Shown here: positions 1 through 6,905 of the stretch, piece by piece
Layout: every line of letters starts with the position of its first letter
Position numbering within the stretch: the first letter of the stretch is position 1
From: a virus
IMG/VR virus record: IMGVR_UViG_3300010885_029334
Coordinates: 1-34,015 of that record
Strand: one strand, 5' to 3'
Length of the DNA: 34,015 bases
The notes under the pieces: generated by a model
Database searches by the model: none
Seen by the model: the letters and a program-made list of their open reading frames with translations, nothing else
What the model was told of the DNA's origin: nothing
Program-made: the position numbers and the translations under genes

Positions 1-8
1 AGGACGGC

Positions 9-245
9 ATGATGTCTGCTTCTAATCTGAGAATTGAAGGCCAGTATGAAGACGGCGCTTACCGCTGCCTCATTGATATTGATGGTGAAACGGTGTTCTA
101 TACCGCGCGGGCGGGGGACCCCGCCCCGTTGAATCTCTGGATTCTTGAGCGTATTGCTGCGTGGATTGCTCAAGGTAACGCGGTTCAATTGTGGGTAGAT
201 CCAGATCCGATACAGCCGGTTATGGATGGTGTGGCCGACCTGTGA
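9..245 (+). CDS. small hypothetical protein (78 aa)
   Basis: I do not recognise this family. It encodes an acidic 78-residue soluble protein with no signal peptide or membrane segment. Two consecutive ATG codons (9 and 12) could start it, and an AGGACGG stretch at the very edge of the window could serve as ribosome-binding site. The stop codon overlaps the GTG that most likely starts the next gene (GTGA), which is the translational coupling seen throughout this window. It sits at the head of the visible rightward arm, just before the lysis genes. The 5' edge is close to the window boundary, so a longer upstream form cannot be excluded. Confidence 0.6.
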   Translation: MMSASNLRIEGQYEDGAYRCLIDIDGETVFYTARAGDPAPLNLWILERIAAWIAQGNAVQLWVDPDPIQPVMDGVADL

Positions 246-514
246 AAAGCATCAACCCAGTTCGGTCTTTTGCAATCGATGGAGTGACGATAAATATCTA
301 TTACGCCGCTTGCGGTGAGGGATTACCAGAACATTCCCACGCACACGATCATGTGACTGCATGTATTTCAGGTTCGTGTCTCATTACCAAAGGTGGTGTT
401 CGTCACACTATCAACGCTGGCGCAGTGCCCGTACGTCTGCGAGCGCCTGACCCACACGAGATTGAGTCCATCGAAGACGGGACGGTATTTATTAACGTTC
501 TTGGTCAAATGTAA
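242..514 (+). CDS. small cupin-like protein (90 aa)
   Basis: A 90-residue protein with a single cupin-like barrel signature. A glycine-rich turn is followed by a histidine cluster (H31, H33, H35, H37) resembling cupin motif 1. A later PHE..S.EDGTVFINV stretch (residues 71-86) resembles motif 2 and could supply the third metal ligand. Cupins bind metals and cover many enzymatic and regulatory roles, so no substrate can be named. An in-frame ATG exists at 191, but it lies deep inside the preceding gene. The GTG at 242 overlaps the upstream stop as GTGA and gives a sensible N-terminus. Phage-encoded single-domain cupins are sporadic accessory genes. The fold assignment is inferred from motif spacing only. 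Confidence 0.65.
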   Translation: MKSINPVRSFAIDGVTINIYYAACGEGLPEHSHAHDHVTACISGSCLITKGGVRHTINAGAVPVRLRAPDPHEIESIEDGTVFINVLGQM

Positions 515-530
515 TAGGAATGTGAGTTTT

Positions 531-764
531 ATGGAAAACCAGAATTTGATAAATATTTTTCTTGGCCTCGGAATGACTGTTGTGGGCTGGTTTGCGCGGG
601 AACTGTGGGCTGCGGTCAAAGAACTAAAATCCGACATTTCACAGGTACGCGAGCAACTGATGAGAGAGTACCTAACAAAAGACGATTACCGCGAGGACAT
701 CCGAGAAATCAAAATGATGCTCGCAAAGATTTTTGAGAAACTTGAAAACAAGGCCGACAAATGA
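531..764 (+). CDS. small membrane protein with C-terminal coiled coil (77 aa)
   Basis: One hydrophobic segment (about residues 5-28) is followed by a highly charged helix (residues 29-77, with repeated E/K/R and spaced hydrophobics) likely to form a coiled coil. The ATG at 531 is chosen because it follows an AGGAATGTGAG ribosome-binding-like stretch and lies just after the previous gene; the same frame is open further upstream, where it overlaps the cupin gene. The architecture resembles small phage lysis-region membrane proteins (holin, antiholin or spanin-like), but no motif assigns a specific role. It overlaps the next gene as ATGA (761-764), and the next product carries a signal peptide, so the pair may act at the envelope. 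Confidence 0.7.
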   Translation: MENQNLINIFLGLGMTVVGWFARELWAAVKELKSDISQVREQLMREYLTKDDYREDIREIKMMLAKIFEKLENKADK

Positions 765-1282
765 AAAAGCTGCTTATTCTTGCGTTGTTTCCTGCTAGCG
801 TATTTGCTGCCGACTTGATGATCTGCAATGGCGAATATGCTCTGTGTGCTGCATCAGGCTCCACGCCTACCGGCAAGACGATCACGGTTAAAGGCAAAGT
901 TTTTCAGGAAGGGATGGCGGTCTGTCCGGTTCTAAAAGGACGAAGCGTAGCGAATGGCGCGTTGATGAAGAACTCTTGCGATGCGCCTCCCGGTAAAGTC
1001 TGGAGCCTGTTCAGCACCGTCAGCGAAGCACCACAAGCGCCGACATGGGCGGTAGCTCCGTTGGTTCACCGCACCTTTGTTTTGAGCAAGACAGAAGGCA
1101 TGAGCAATCAATGGTCATTCCTGTGCGACAAGCAATCCAAACTGGTCAACGGGGTACAGCTTGCGTCCTGCTACGGCCCGATCAACGAGTCCCCGGCGAC
1201 CAACGGGCATGTGAAGATGGGATCGACAATTGTTACCGACGCTCCAGCCGGAGTGTTGAATCCAGTAGGAGGTAATTTCTAA
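761..1282 (+). CDS. secreted hypothetical protein with signal peptide (173 aa)
   Basis: Residues 1-16 form a classic Sec signal peptide (MKK, a hydrophobic core, then SVFA before ADL) with a signal peptidase I site near residue 16. No cysteine follows the cleavage point, so it is not a lipoprotein and not an obvious outer spanin. The mature part has six to seven cysteines that could pair as disulfides in the periplasm, and many Ser/Thr/Pro/Gly residues typical of beta-rich extracellular domains. I do not recognise the family. It lies between two membrane-protein genes just upstream of the endolysin, so a role in the envelope during lysis, or as a superinfection-blocking moron, is possible but inferred. 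The start overlaps the upstream stop (ATGA) and its stop overlaps the next start (TAATG). Confidence 0.75.
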   Translation: MKKLLILALFPASVFAADLMICNGEYALCAASGSTPTGKTITVKGKVFQEGMAVCPVLKGRSVANGALMKNSCDAPPGKVWSLFSTVSEAPQAPTWAVAPLVHRTFVLSKTEGMSNQWSFLCDKQSKLVNGVQLASCYGPINESPATNGHVKMGSTIVTDAPAGVLNPVGGNF

Positions 1283-1512
1283 TGTACTCAATCAAAGCCA
1301 TGCTCCAAAGTAAAACTTTGTGGTTTTCTGGGGGCGTTACAGCCCTAGGAGTTGTGGGCTGGATCAGTGACCATTCGGGAATCATTCTGGCGCTGGCTCC
1401 CCAGCTTGGGCCGTTGCTGACCTGTATCGGCGCGGTCGGGGTTGTGCTGCGGGTACTGACGGAAAACTCGGCATCGTGGAAAGCCCCCGTAGAAGACCGT
1501 GAAATTAACTGA
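1282..1512 (+). CDS. holin-like small membrane protein (76 aa)
   Basis: A 76-residue protein with two hydrophobic stretches (about residues 13-34 and 38-58) separated by a short turn, and a charged C-terminal tail. That is the size and topology of class II phage holins, which open the inner membrane so the endolysin can reach the cell wall. It is immediately upstream of the endolysin remnant and the intact endolysin. It starts at an ATG overlapping the upstream TAA (TAATG). Holins have little sequence conservation, so the call rests on topology and position. Confidence 0.7.
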   Translation: MYSIKAMLQSKTLWFSGGVTALGVVGWISDHSGIILALAPQLGPLLTCIGAVGVVLRVLTENSASWKAPVEDREIN

Positions 1513-1618
1513 ACATTTCACCCTTGCTGAACTGACCCGTACCGACCACCGGACACTCGACAACACTCCAGACGCAGACGCAGTCGCCAAAGCAGAGCGC
1601 CTCATGGAGCGAAAGTAA
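1499..1618 (+). pseudogene. 39-codon remnant of a peptidase M15-type endolysin
   Basis: A GTG at 1499, inside the end of the holin-like gene, opens a 39-residue frame beginning MKLTEHFTLAELTRTDHR. A short DNTPDA segment follows, and the frame ends at TAA 1616-1618. The FTLAELTR..........DNTP pattern is the usual N-terminal lead of phage and bacterial M15A (D-Ala-D-Ala carboxypeptidase-like) peptidases. Those normally run on for about 100 more residues carrying the zinc ligands. None of that remainder is visible in any frame here. The next codon after the stop is the ATG of a different type of endolysin. I interpret it as a fossil left when a lambda-R-type gene replaced most of an M15 endolysin. 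It might still act as a translated coupling leader. Confidence 0.65.
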
Positions 1619-2092
1619 ATGCTTAACCGAGCGGTATTGAAACAGGCTCTGGAGTCCGTGAACATCCGGGCATTCCTTCGCGCTATCCGGTTGGGCGAAG
1701 GCACGAGCGATGAACTGGGGTACTACCGCATTGTCGGGGGCCAGACCTTTAATGACTTGTCCACGCACCCACGGGTCAAGGTTTTCATCCCGCGATATAA
1801 CGTACACTCCACTGCAGCGGGTGCGTACCAGATTATCTACCCGACATGGGCAGGGCTGGTGAAGCAGTACGGCTTCGAAGATTTTTCGCAGGAGTGTCAG
1901 GACGAGGCTGCTGTTGCGCTGATACTGGAGGTTGGCGCGCTGGGAGACGCGCAGGCGGGCAGGTTGCAGGAGGCGGTCGCGAAGTGCTCCAAGCTCTGGG
2001 CCAGTCTTCCGGGGTCCACAGCAGGGCAGCGCACCGAAGGATTCGACAAAGTGCAGCAGGTGTTTCTGGACAGTGGGGGTGTACTCGCATGA
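1619..2092 (+). CDS. endolysin, lambda-R-like lytic transglycosylase (157 aa)
   Basis: This cell-wall-degrading lysis enzyme resembles the bacteriophage lambda endolysin along its full length. Shared features are the FLRAIRLGEGT segment with the catalytic glutamate (E27 here, matching lambda E19), IVGG.TFNDLSTHPR, STAAGAYQI, FS.ECQDEAAV and LWASLPGS near the C-terminus. Lambda R is about 158 residues, so this copy is complete. In that family the enzyme cleaves the MurNAc-GlcNAc bond and forms the 1,6-anhydro product. There is no signal peptide, so it needs the holin for access. The ATG directly follows the stop of the M15 remnant (TAAATG), and its stop overlaps the start of the spanin-like stub. 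Confidence 0.93.
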   Translation: MLNRAVLKQALESVNIRAFLRAIRLGEGTSDELGYYRIVGGQTFNDLSTHPRVKVFIPRYNVHSTAAGAYQIIYPTWAGLVKQYGFEDFSQECQDEAAVALILEVGALGDAQAGRLQEAVAKCSKLWASLPGSTAGQRTEGFDKVQQVFLDSGGVLA

Positions 2093-2190
2093 ACCCTTGG
2101 GTGCTGGTTGGTGGCTTGGTAGCAGCGATCGTCCTGTCCGTGACGAGCTTTTTCTATGGACGCTCGGTCGTGCTTGAGGATCGGAAATAG
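2089..2190 (+). pseudogene. 33-aa membrane stub resembling the N-terminus of an Rz-like i-spanin
   Basis: The ATG at 2089 overlaps the endolysin stop (ATGA) and opens a 33-residue frame. It starts MNPWVLVGGLVAAI, continues as a hydrophobic helix and ends FFYGRSVVLEDRK before TAG at 2188-2190. Location directly after the endolysin, an N-terminal transmembrane anchor and the YGR exit match inner-membrane spanins. Spanins normally continue into about 100 residues of periplasmic coiled coil with an embedded Rz1 lipoprotein frame. That part is missing: the next virion gene starts two bases after the stop. It is either a truncated spanin or a minimal single-pass membrane protein. The first reading is favoured because the neighbouring M15 frame is truncated too. 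Confidence 0.6.
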
Positions 2191-2191
2191 C

Positions 2192-4498
2192 ATGCCGCTC
2201 CAGAAGCTACAGTTTCGCCCGGGCGTGAATCGGGAAGGAACCAACTACTCGAACGAGGGTGGCTTCTACGAGTGTGACAAGATTCGTTTCCGCTCCGGCT
2301 TCCCCGAGAAGATCGGCGGATGGATGCGTCTGAGTAGCAATACCTTTGTCGGGGTGTGCCGCACGCTGTGGAATTGGATCACGCTTGCCAGCAACAACCT
2401 CACCGCTGTCGGTACCAACCTCAAGTACTACGTTGAGAGCGGCGGTACTTACAACGACATCACCCCGCTCAGCACGACAGTTACGCTAGCCAACAATCCG
2501 TTTGCTACGGTCAGCGGCTCACCACTTGTCACGGTCACACACGCCGGGCATGGCGCCACTGCGGGCACCTACGTTACCTATTCCGGGGTGAGCGGTGGGG
2601 GTGTCGTCAACGGCGTAACGCTGAACGGCGAGTTTCAGATCGTGACAGTGCCAGATGGTAACTCGTACACGATCATTGGCGCGGCCAATGCGAGCGGGAC
2701 AGGTTCAGGCGGTGGTGCTGCGGTGTCCGCTGCGTACCAGATCAACGCCGGGCTTGCGACGTATACGGTAGGTACGGGGTTTGGGGCGGGGGCGTGGAGC
2801 CGCGGGACTTGGGGTTCCGGGACAACGGTTGGAGTAGGAACGCAGCTCACGCTCTGGTCGCAGGACAACTTCGGGCAGAACCTGATTTTTGCCCCGCGCG
2901 GCGGGCCGATGTACTACTGGGCGGTGGATGTCTCGACTTGGGCGCGGGGGATTACGCTTCAGTCATCCGCCAATGCGACTACGAAGTACACGACCACGGC
3001 GACCTTCTTGATCACTGACACGACGATCGTCGTGCCGCAGTCAGCGGTAGCGTACCTTACGCCGGGGATGGTGGTCGCGGGGTCCGGAATTGCTGCGGGA
3101 ACCTACATCACGACAGCGTATACCTACAGCACTTCGGTTCCGATATCGGCGGCGGCTACGGGCGGATCGTCTGGTTCGTATACCTTCAGCTACGCGGGGC
3201 GCCTGATCCCGAACACGGTCAACCAAGTAATCATGTCGGATGTGCAGCGGATCGTTATCGCCATCGGCGCCAATCCTTACGACCCCACGAACTTCAGTTC
3301 CACCTTCGACCCCATGCTGGTGCGGTGGTCAGACGTTGAGAACCTGTATGAGTGGGTTCCATCTTCCAGCAACTCTGCAGGCGAGCAGCGTTTGAGCCAC
3401 GGCTCGTATTTGGTGAGTGCACAGATTGCTCGTCAAGAGATTCTGGTTTGGTCCGATGCCGCGCTTTATTCTATGCAGTATGTGGGTTCACCGAACATCT
3501 GGGGCTTCACGCTTCTGATGGACAACACCTCCATCATCTCTCCCAGTGCTGCAGCTACCGTGAACAACCTCACCTTCTGGATGGGGGTGGACAAGTTCTA
3601 CGTCTACTCGGGTAGGGTAGAGACGCTGCCGTGCACGCTGCGCCAGTACGTCTTTGGTGATCTCAATTCTGAGCAGGCGTGGCAGGTGGTATGTGGAACG
3701 AATGAGGGGTTTAATGAAGTCTGGTGGCATTACCCATCCGCTGGTTCCACGGTAAATGACCGGTATGTCATCTACAACCACCTCGAGCGTATCTGGTACT
3801 ACGGCACGCTGAACCGCACTGCGTGGGAGGATAGCCCGTTGAAGACGTATCCGATGGGGGTCTTCAGCATCCAGCAATCGTGGCTGAATACCGCGGCCGA
3901 TTCTTCGGTGACGAGCCTTGTCCTTATCAACGGGTCAAGCTACCCAGCTTCTGGCACAGTGACGATCGAGTCCGAGCAGATCACCTACACGGGTGTGAGC
4001 GGCAACACGCTCACGGGCTGCACACGTGGCGCGAACGGAACAACTGCGGCGTCGCATAGCGCGTATCTCTCCGTGTCGTATTCTGCGAGCAACACGATCG
4101 TGTTCCACGAAGCGGGTGTCGATGACGCGGTGTCGTCTACGAACGAGCCGATCGAGTCTTACATCGGGTCTTCTGACTTCGATATCGGAGACGGCCACAA
4201 CTACGGGTTTGTGTGGCGCATGATTCCGGACATCAACTTCGACGAGTCAACCGCGTCGGAGCCGGCGGTCACGCTGTCTGTTCGCCCTCGGCGTTTCCCC
4301 GGTACTGCATACGGTACGTCGGCTTCGCCTTCAGTTGTGCAGACGCAGTCAAGCCCCGTGTCGCTCTACACCGAACAGGTGTACACACGCATTCGTGGTC
4401 GCCAGATGTCCTTTCGCATCGACTCCGACGGGCTTGGCGTGCAGTGGCAGCTTGGCACACCGCGTATTGATATCCGCCCGGACGGGCGTAAGACATGA
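2192..4498 (+). CDS. large virion structural protein, tail-nozzle or stabilisation-like (768 aa)
   Basis: The N-terminus (MPLQKLQFRPGVNREGTNY, then YECDKIRFRSGFPEKIGGW) is a lead found in large structural proteins of many environmental podovirus-type phages. The body is beta-rich with high Gly/Ser/Thr. Residues about 95-180 contain a repeat-like HAGHGATAGTYVTYSG module, residues about 265-345 a Thr/Ser-rich insert, and residues about 590-625 an EQITYTGVSGNTLTGCTRGANGT segment common in phage adhesion or baseplate-like proteins. The ATG at 2192 is preferred over the in-frame ATG at 2156, which overlaps the spanin stub. By position and composition it may be a tail nozzle or hub (analogous to P22 gp10 or T7 gp12), but I cannot assign that firmly. 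Its stop overlaps the next start (ATGA). Confidence 0.85.
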   Translation: MPLQKLQFRPGVNREGTNYSNEGGFYECDKIRFRSGFPEKIGGWMRLSSNTFVGVCRTLWNWITLASNNLTAVGTNLKYYVESGGTYNDITPLSTTVTLANNPFATVSGSPLVTVTHAGHGATAGTYVTYSGVSGGGVVNGVTLNGEFQIVTVPDGNSYTIIGAANASGTGSGGGAAVSAAYQINAGLATYTVGTGFGAGAWSRGTWGSGTTVGVGTQLTLWSQDNFGQNLIFAPRGGPMYYWAVDVSTWARGITLQSSANATTKYTTTATFLITDTTIVVPQSAVAYLTPGMVVAGSGIAAGTYITTAYTYSTSVPISAAATGGSSGSYTFSYAGRLIPNTVNQVIMSDVQRIVIAIGANPYDPTNFSSTFDPMLVRWSDVENLYEWVPSSSNSAGEQRLSHGSYLVSAQIARQEILVWSDAALYSMQYVGSPNIWGFTLLMDNTSIISPSAAATVNNLTFWMGVDKFYVYSGRVETLPCTLRQYVFGDLNSEQAWQVVCGTNEGFNEVWWHYPSAGSTVNDRYVIYNHLERIWYYGTLNRTAWEDSPLKTYPMGVFSIQQSWLNTAADSSVTSLVLINGSSYPASGTVTIESEQITYTGVSGNTLTGCTRGANGTTAASHSAYLSVSYSASNTIVFHEAGVDDAVSSTNEPIESYIGSSDFDIGDGHNYGFVWRMIPDINFDESTASEPAVTLSVRPRRFPGTAYGTSASPSVVQTQSSPVSLYTEQVYTRIRGRQMSFRIDSDGLGVQWQLGTPRIDIRPDGRKT

Positions 4499-5121
4499 CG
4501 CAGATCACAGCGCCCAAGGCGCCAAGTCTTCCTGCTGCGCCGACGCAGTACGACCAGCGGTTCCACGATCAGTACGGTAGCTTGCTGCGGCTGTACTTCA
4601 GCAAGTCGGACGACACGTGGCAGAACTTGTTTGGCTACTACGGCGGCAACTATCTGGATTCGAGCTACGGTGCATTCTCAAGCACCGCCACCCAGACGGC
4701 CGCTGTGATTAATACTGCGTACGCCGTGACGTTTGACACGACGCAGCATTCGCATGGGGTTGCAGTCGACACTACGGTGACCTCGCGGGTCGTTGTCTCC
4801 TACTCCGGGTACTACAATCTGCAGTTCTCCGCGCAGGTCGATAAGACGAACGCCTCGGTAGGGAACGTGTGGCTATGGCTTCGCATTGATGGAACTGATG
4901 TCGCCAATAGCGCGCAAAAGGTAGCCGTGCAAGGCTCGACGGGCCAAGCAGTGGTCTCGTGGAATTCGATTCACAGCGTCAGTGCGGGTAGCTTTTTCCA
5001 GCTCATGTGGGCTGCTGATGACACGCACTGCCGGCTCTTGGCTGCGGCGGCGTCGGCCCCTGTTCCGGCTATCCCTGCGGCGACCTTGACCCTGACCCGT
5101 GTATCGGGTCAAATTACCTGA
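4495..5121 (+). CDS. jelly-roll-like virion or tail accessory protein (208 aa)
   Basis: After a Pro-rich N-terminus (residues 1-20), residues 27-50 contain an L.LYFS...DTWQNLFG stretch. Residues about 80-160 carry a beta-sandwich pattern with SGYYNLQFSAQVDK followed by VWLWLRIDGTDV, typical of C1q/TNF-like jelly-roll modules in phage decoration and receptor-binding proteins. The C-terminus ends in ATLTLTRV, the last beta strand usually seen in that fold. It is translationally coupled to the preceding structural gene by ATGA. Likely exposed on the virion, as a fibre-like or decoration protein. The fold call is inferred from strand pattern; ligand unknown. Confidence 0.75.
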   Translation: MTQITAPKAPSLPAAPTQYDQRFHDQYGSLLRLYFSKSDDTWQNLFGYYGGNYLDSSYGAFSSTATQTAAVINTAYAVTFDTTQHSHGVAVDTTVTSRVVVSYSGYYNLQFSAQVDKTNASVGNVWLWLRIDGTDVANSAQKVAVQGSTGQAVVSWNSIHSVSAGSFFQLMWAADDTHCRLLAAAASAPVPAIPAATLTLTRVSGQIT

Positions 5122-5136
5122 TTCGTTGGAGGTTTT

Positions 5137-6471
5137 ATGTACCGGACTGCTGCCCAAGGAATAGCGTCTCTCGGCCGAGGAAATGACTCGATGCTGATGC
5201 ACGTCACCCCCCGGGAGGTGTCCAGCATGCAGGCGCTCGCGCAGCGCCACGGCAAGTCCCTGACAGTAAACCCCAAGACAGGCATGCCGGAGGCGGGCAT
5301 ACTGGACTCGATCCTGCCGCTGGTGGCGGGCATCGGGCTGAACGCCGCTTTCCCCGGGCTGGGCGCTCTGGGGGCGGGGCTGCTGGGTGGTGGAGTTACG
5401 GCGCTATTGACGGGGAATTTGCAGAAGGGGTTGATGGCAGGGCTGGGCGCCTACGGCGGCGCGGGACTGGGTAGCGCTCTTGCAGGGATGGGAGAAGCTG
5501 CTGCCGGACAAGCCGTCCAGACGTTGGCTAGTCCCGCGCTGGGTGTCGAAGAAATGACAGGGGCTATACCGAACAGCTTTGGCGGAACCCCCGAAATGAT
5601 AGCCAGTGAAATGGGCAGCATATCGCCCACGCTTCCCGGTGATTTGTACAGCACCAACTTTCCGGGCATTCAGCAAGCCGGTGCACAAGCATCGGCGGCA
5701 AAGGCTGCGCAGCTTGCCGCAATGACCCCCTACGACAAGATGGCGGGCGGCGTGCAGCAGCTCGGTTCGGGGCAGGGGTGGAAGACGCTGTACGACACAG
5801 CGAAGTACCCCATGCTGGCGGTTGCTGGATCGGTGGGTCCGTCGCTCATGTCCCAGCAGCAAGCCGCCCCGCAACAGCGTGGCTCCGGCCCGGTCAGCTA
5901 CTACAAGACCGAGTTCAACCCCGGCGAAGTGAACCCCAAATTTGGCCAGCCCGGAGAGACATACTTCACCGGCCGCGGGTTTGGCCCGGGGGAGTTCAGC
6001 CCGACATACCCCTACGCGGATGGTGGTGTCATTCCTATGGCAAATGGTGGCTATCCGCAGGCAAACATCTCCCGCGCGAACTATGCCAACAGCGTACAAG
6101 ACCCCAAGTCGGCCGAAGTGGTGGATGGCTACGGTCCTAAGATCGACCCGTTCACGGGCGAAGAGCGCATGGCAGGTGGGGGTATTGCCACGCTGACCTA
6201 CGCAGCTGGTGGGCAATTGCTTCGTGGTCCGGGCGATGGAGTGAGTGATTCGATTCCGGCTGTGATTGACGGCCCGCAGCCCCAACGCGCTGCTCTTGCA
6301 GATGGTGAATTCGTTCTGCCTGCTCGAGCGGTATCGGAGATCGGGAACGGTTCAACCGAGGCAGGTGCGCGTAAACTGTACGCGATGCTCGATCGTATCC
6401 AGAAGGGTCGAAAGAAAAGTCTGAAGGACATCGCCGCTGACACGCGGGCAGAAAGGCATCTCCCGGCATGA
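5137..6471 (+). CDS. virion or internal protein with Gly/Ala-rich hydrophobic segment (444 aa)
   Basis: A clear ribosome-binding site (TGGAGG, 5127-5132) precedes the ATG. Residues 54-118 form a long Gly/Ala/Leu-rich hydrophobic tract that could insert into membrane, as in internal or ejected phage proteins. Residues about 270-300 are Pro/Gly/Phe-rich and about 300-325 hold YADGGVIPMANGGY, a GG-turn motif that recurs in the protein encoded at 6902. The C-terminal region has a DGEFVLPARAV segment (residues 389-399) followed by GNGSTEAGARKLYAMLDRI, a conserved tail in this class of phage proteins. The role is inferred as an internal or tail-tube component. It overlaps the following gene by four bases (ATGA). 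Confidence 0.8.
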   Translation: MYRTAAQGIASLGRGNDSMLMHVTPREVSSMQALAQRHGKSLTVNPKTGMPEAGILDSILPLVAGIGLNAAFPGLGALGAGLLGGGVTALLTGNLQKGLMAGLGAYGGAGLGSALAGMGEAAAGQAVQTLASPALGVEEMTGAIPNSFGGTPEMIASEMGSISPTLPGDLYSTNFPGIQQAGAQASAAKAAQLAAMTPYDKMAGGVQQLGSGQGWKTLYDTAKYPMLAVAGSVGPSLMSQQQAAPQQRGSGPVSYYKTEFNPGEVNPKFGQPGETYFTGRGFGPGEFSPTYPYADGGVIPMANGGYPQANISRANYANSVQDPKSAEVVDGYGPKIDPFTGEERMAGGGIATLTYAAGGQLLRGPGDGVSDSIPAVIDGPQPQRAALADGEFVLPARAVSEIGNGSTEAGARKLYAMLDRIQKGRKKSLKDIAADTRAERHLPA

Positions 6472-6905
6472 GCGTTGAATTCTCCCTCGTTCCGTATGGC
6501 GTACTCTACACAGTGCTGCCCGGCGTGACAAAGTATCTGGAAGTAGCCCGGGAGTGGGCACGGGGGAGGGTGAGCGTGGATGATTTGCTGCGGCTTCTCT
6601 TCACTGGGCAGATGCAGTTGTGGGTGTTCTTCGAAGATGGGCAAATCCTCGGGCAGCTGATGACCGAGGTCAAACAGTACCCGCAGTGCAGAATGCTTGC
6701 GGTGCAGTACTGCGCAACGGAGCCCCACCTATCAGATGTGGTGGAGGACTCGACATTCGAAGTGCTTGAGAAATACGCCAAGGAAGTAGGGTGCGCCGGC
6801 GTTGAGATGACGGGGCGCTCGGGGTGGAGCAAGCACGTGGCTAAACGGGGGTACGACACCAAGAGCGTCGTGTTCCAGAAGTTCTTTGAAGTGAGGCCGC
6901 AATGA
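6468..6905 (+). CDS. GNAT-fold acetyltransferase-like protein, T7 gp13-like position (145 aa)
   Basis: The length and the pattern of strands and helices fit a single GNAT (acyl-CoA N-acyltransferase) domain. A central VEDSTFEVLEKYAKEVGC helix is followed by VEMTGRSGWSKHVAKRGY, resembling the end of the fold (GR.GW...L...GY) seen in phage GNAT-like proteins. The usual acetyl-CoA loop (Q/R-x-x-G-x-G/A) is not obvious, so it may be non-catalytic. T7 gp13, an internal virion protein needed for assembly, has a related fold and also lies just before the internal core genes. The same role is inferred here from order: this gene, then the Gln-rich protein, then the giant protein. ATGA overlaps link it to both neighbours. 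Confidence 0.72.
   Translation: MSVEFSLVPYGVLYTVLPGVTKYLEVAREWARGRVSVDDLLRLLFTGQMQLWVFFEDGQILGQLMTEVKQYPQCRMLAVQYCATEPHLSDVVEDSTFEVLEKYAKEVGCAGVEMTGRSGWSKHVAKRGYDTKSVVFQKFFEVRPQ

Noticed and set aside
1499-2092. A simple frameshift in an intact M15 endolysin gene
   Set aside because: No M15 zinc-ligand region is visible in any frame downstream; the following sequence is a complete lambda-R-type enzyme, so replacement fits better than frameshift.
2156-2191. Earlier in-frame ATG (2156) for the 768-aa structural protein
   Set aside because: It lies inside the spanin-like stub and gives 12 extra residues that do not match the usual N-terminal lead; ATG 2192 fits.
5404-6285. Minus-strand open frame of 293 codons
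   Set aside because: Antisense to the 444-aa virion gene, without a start signal or recognisable domain.
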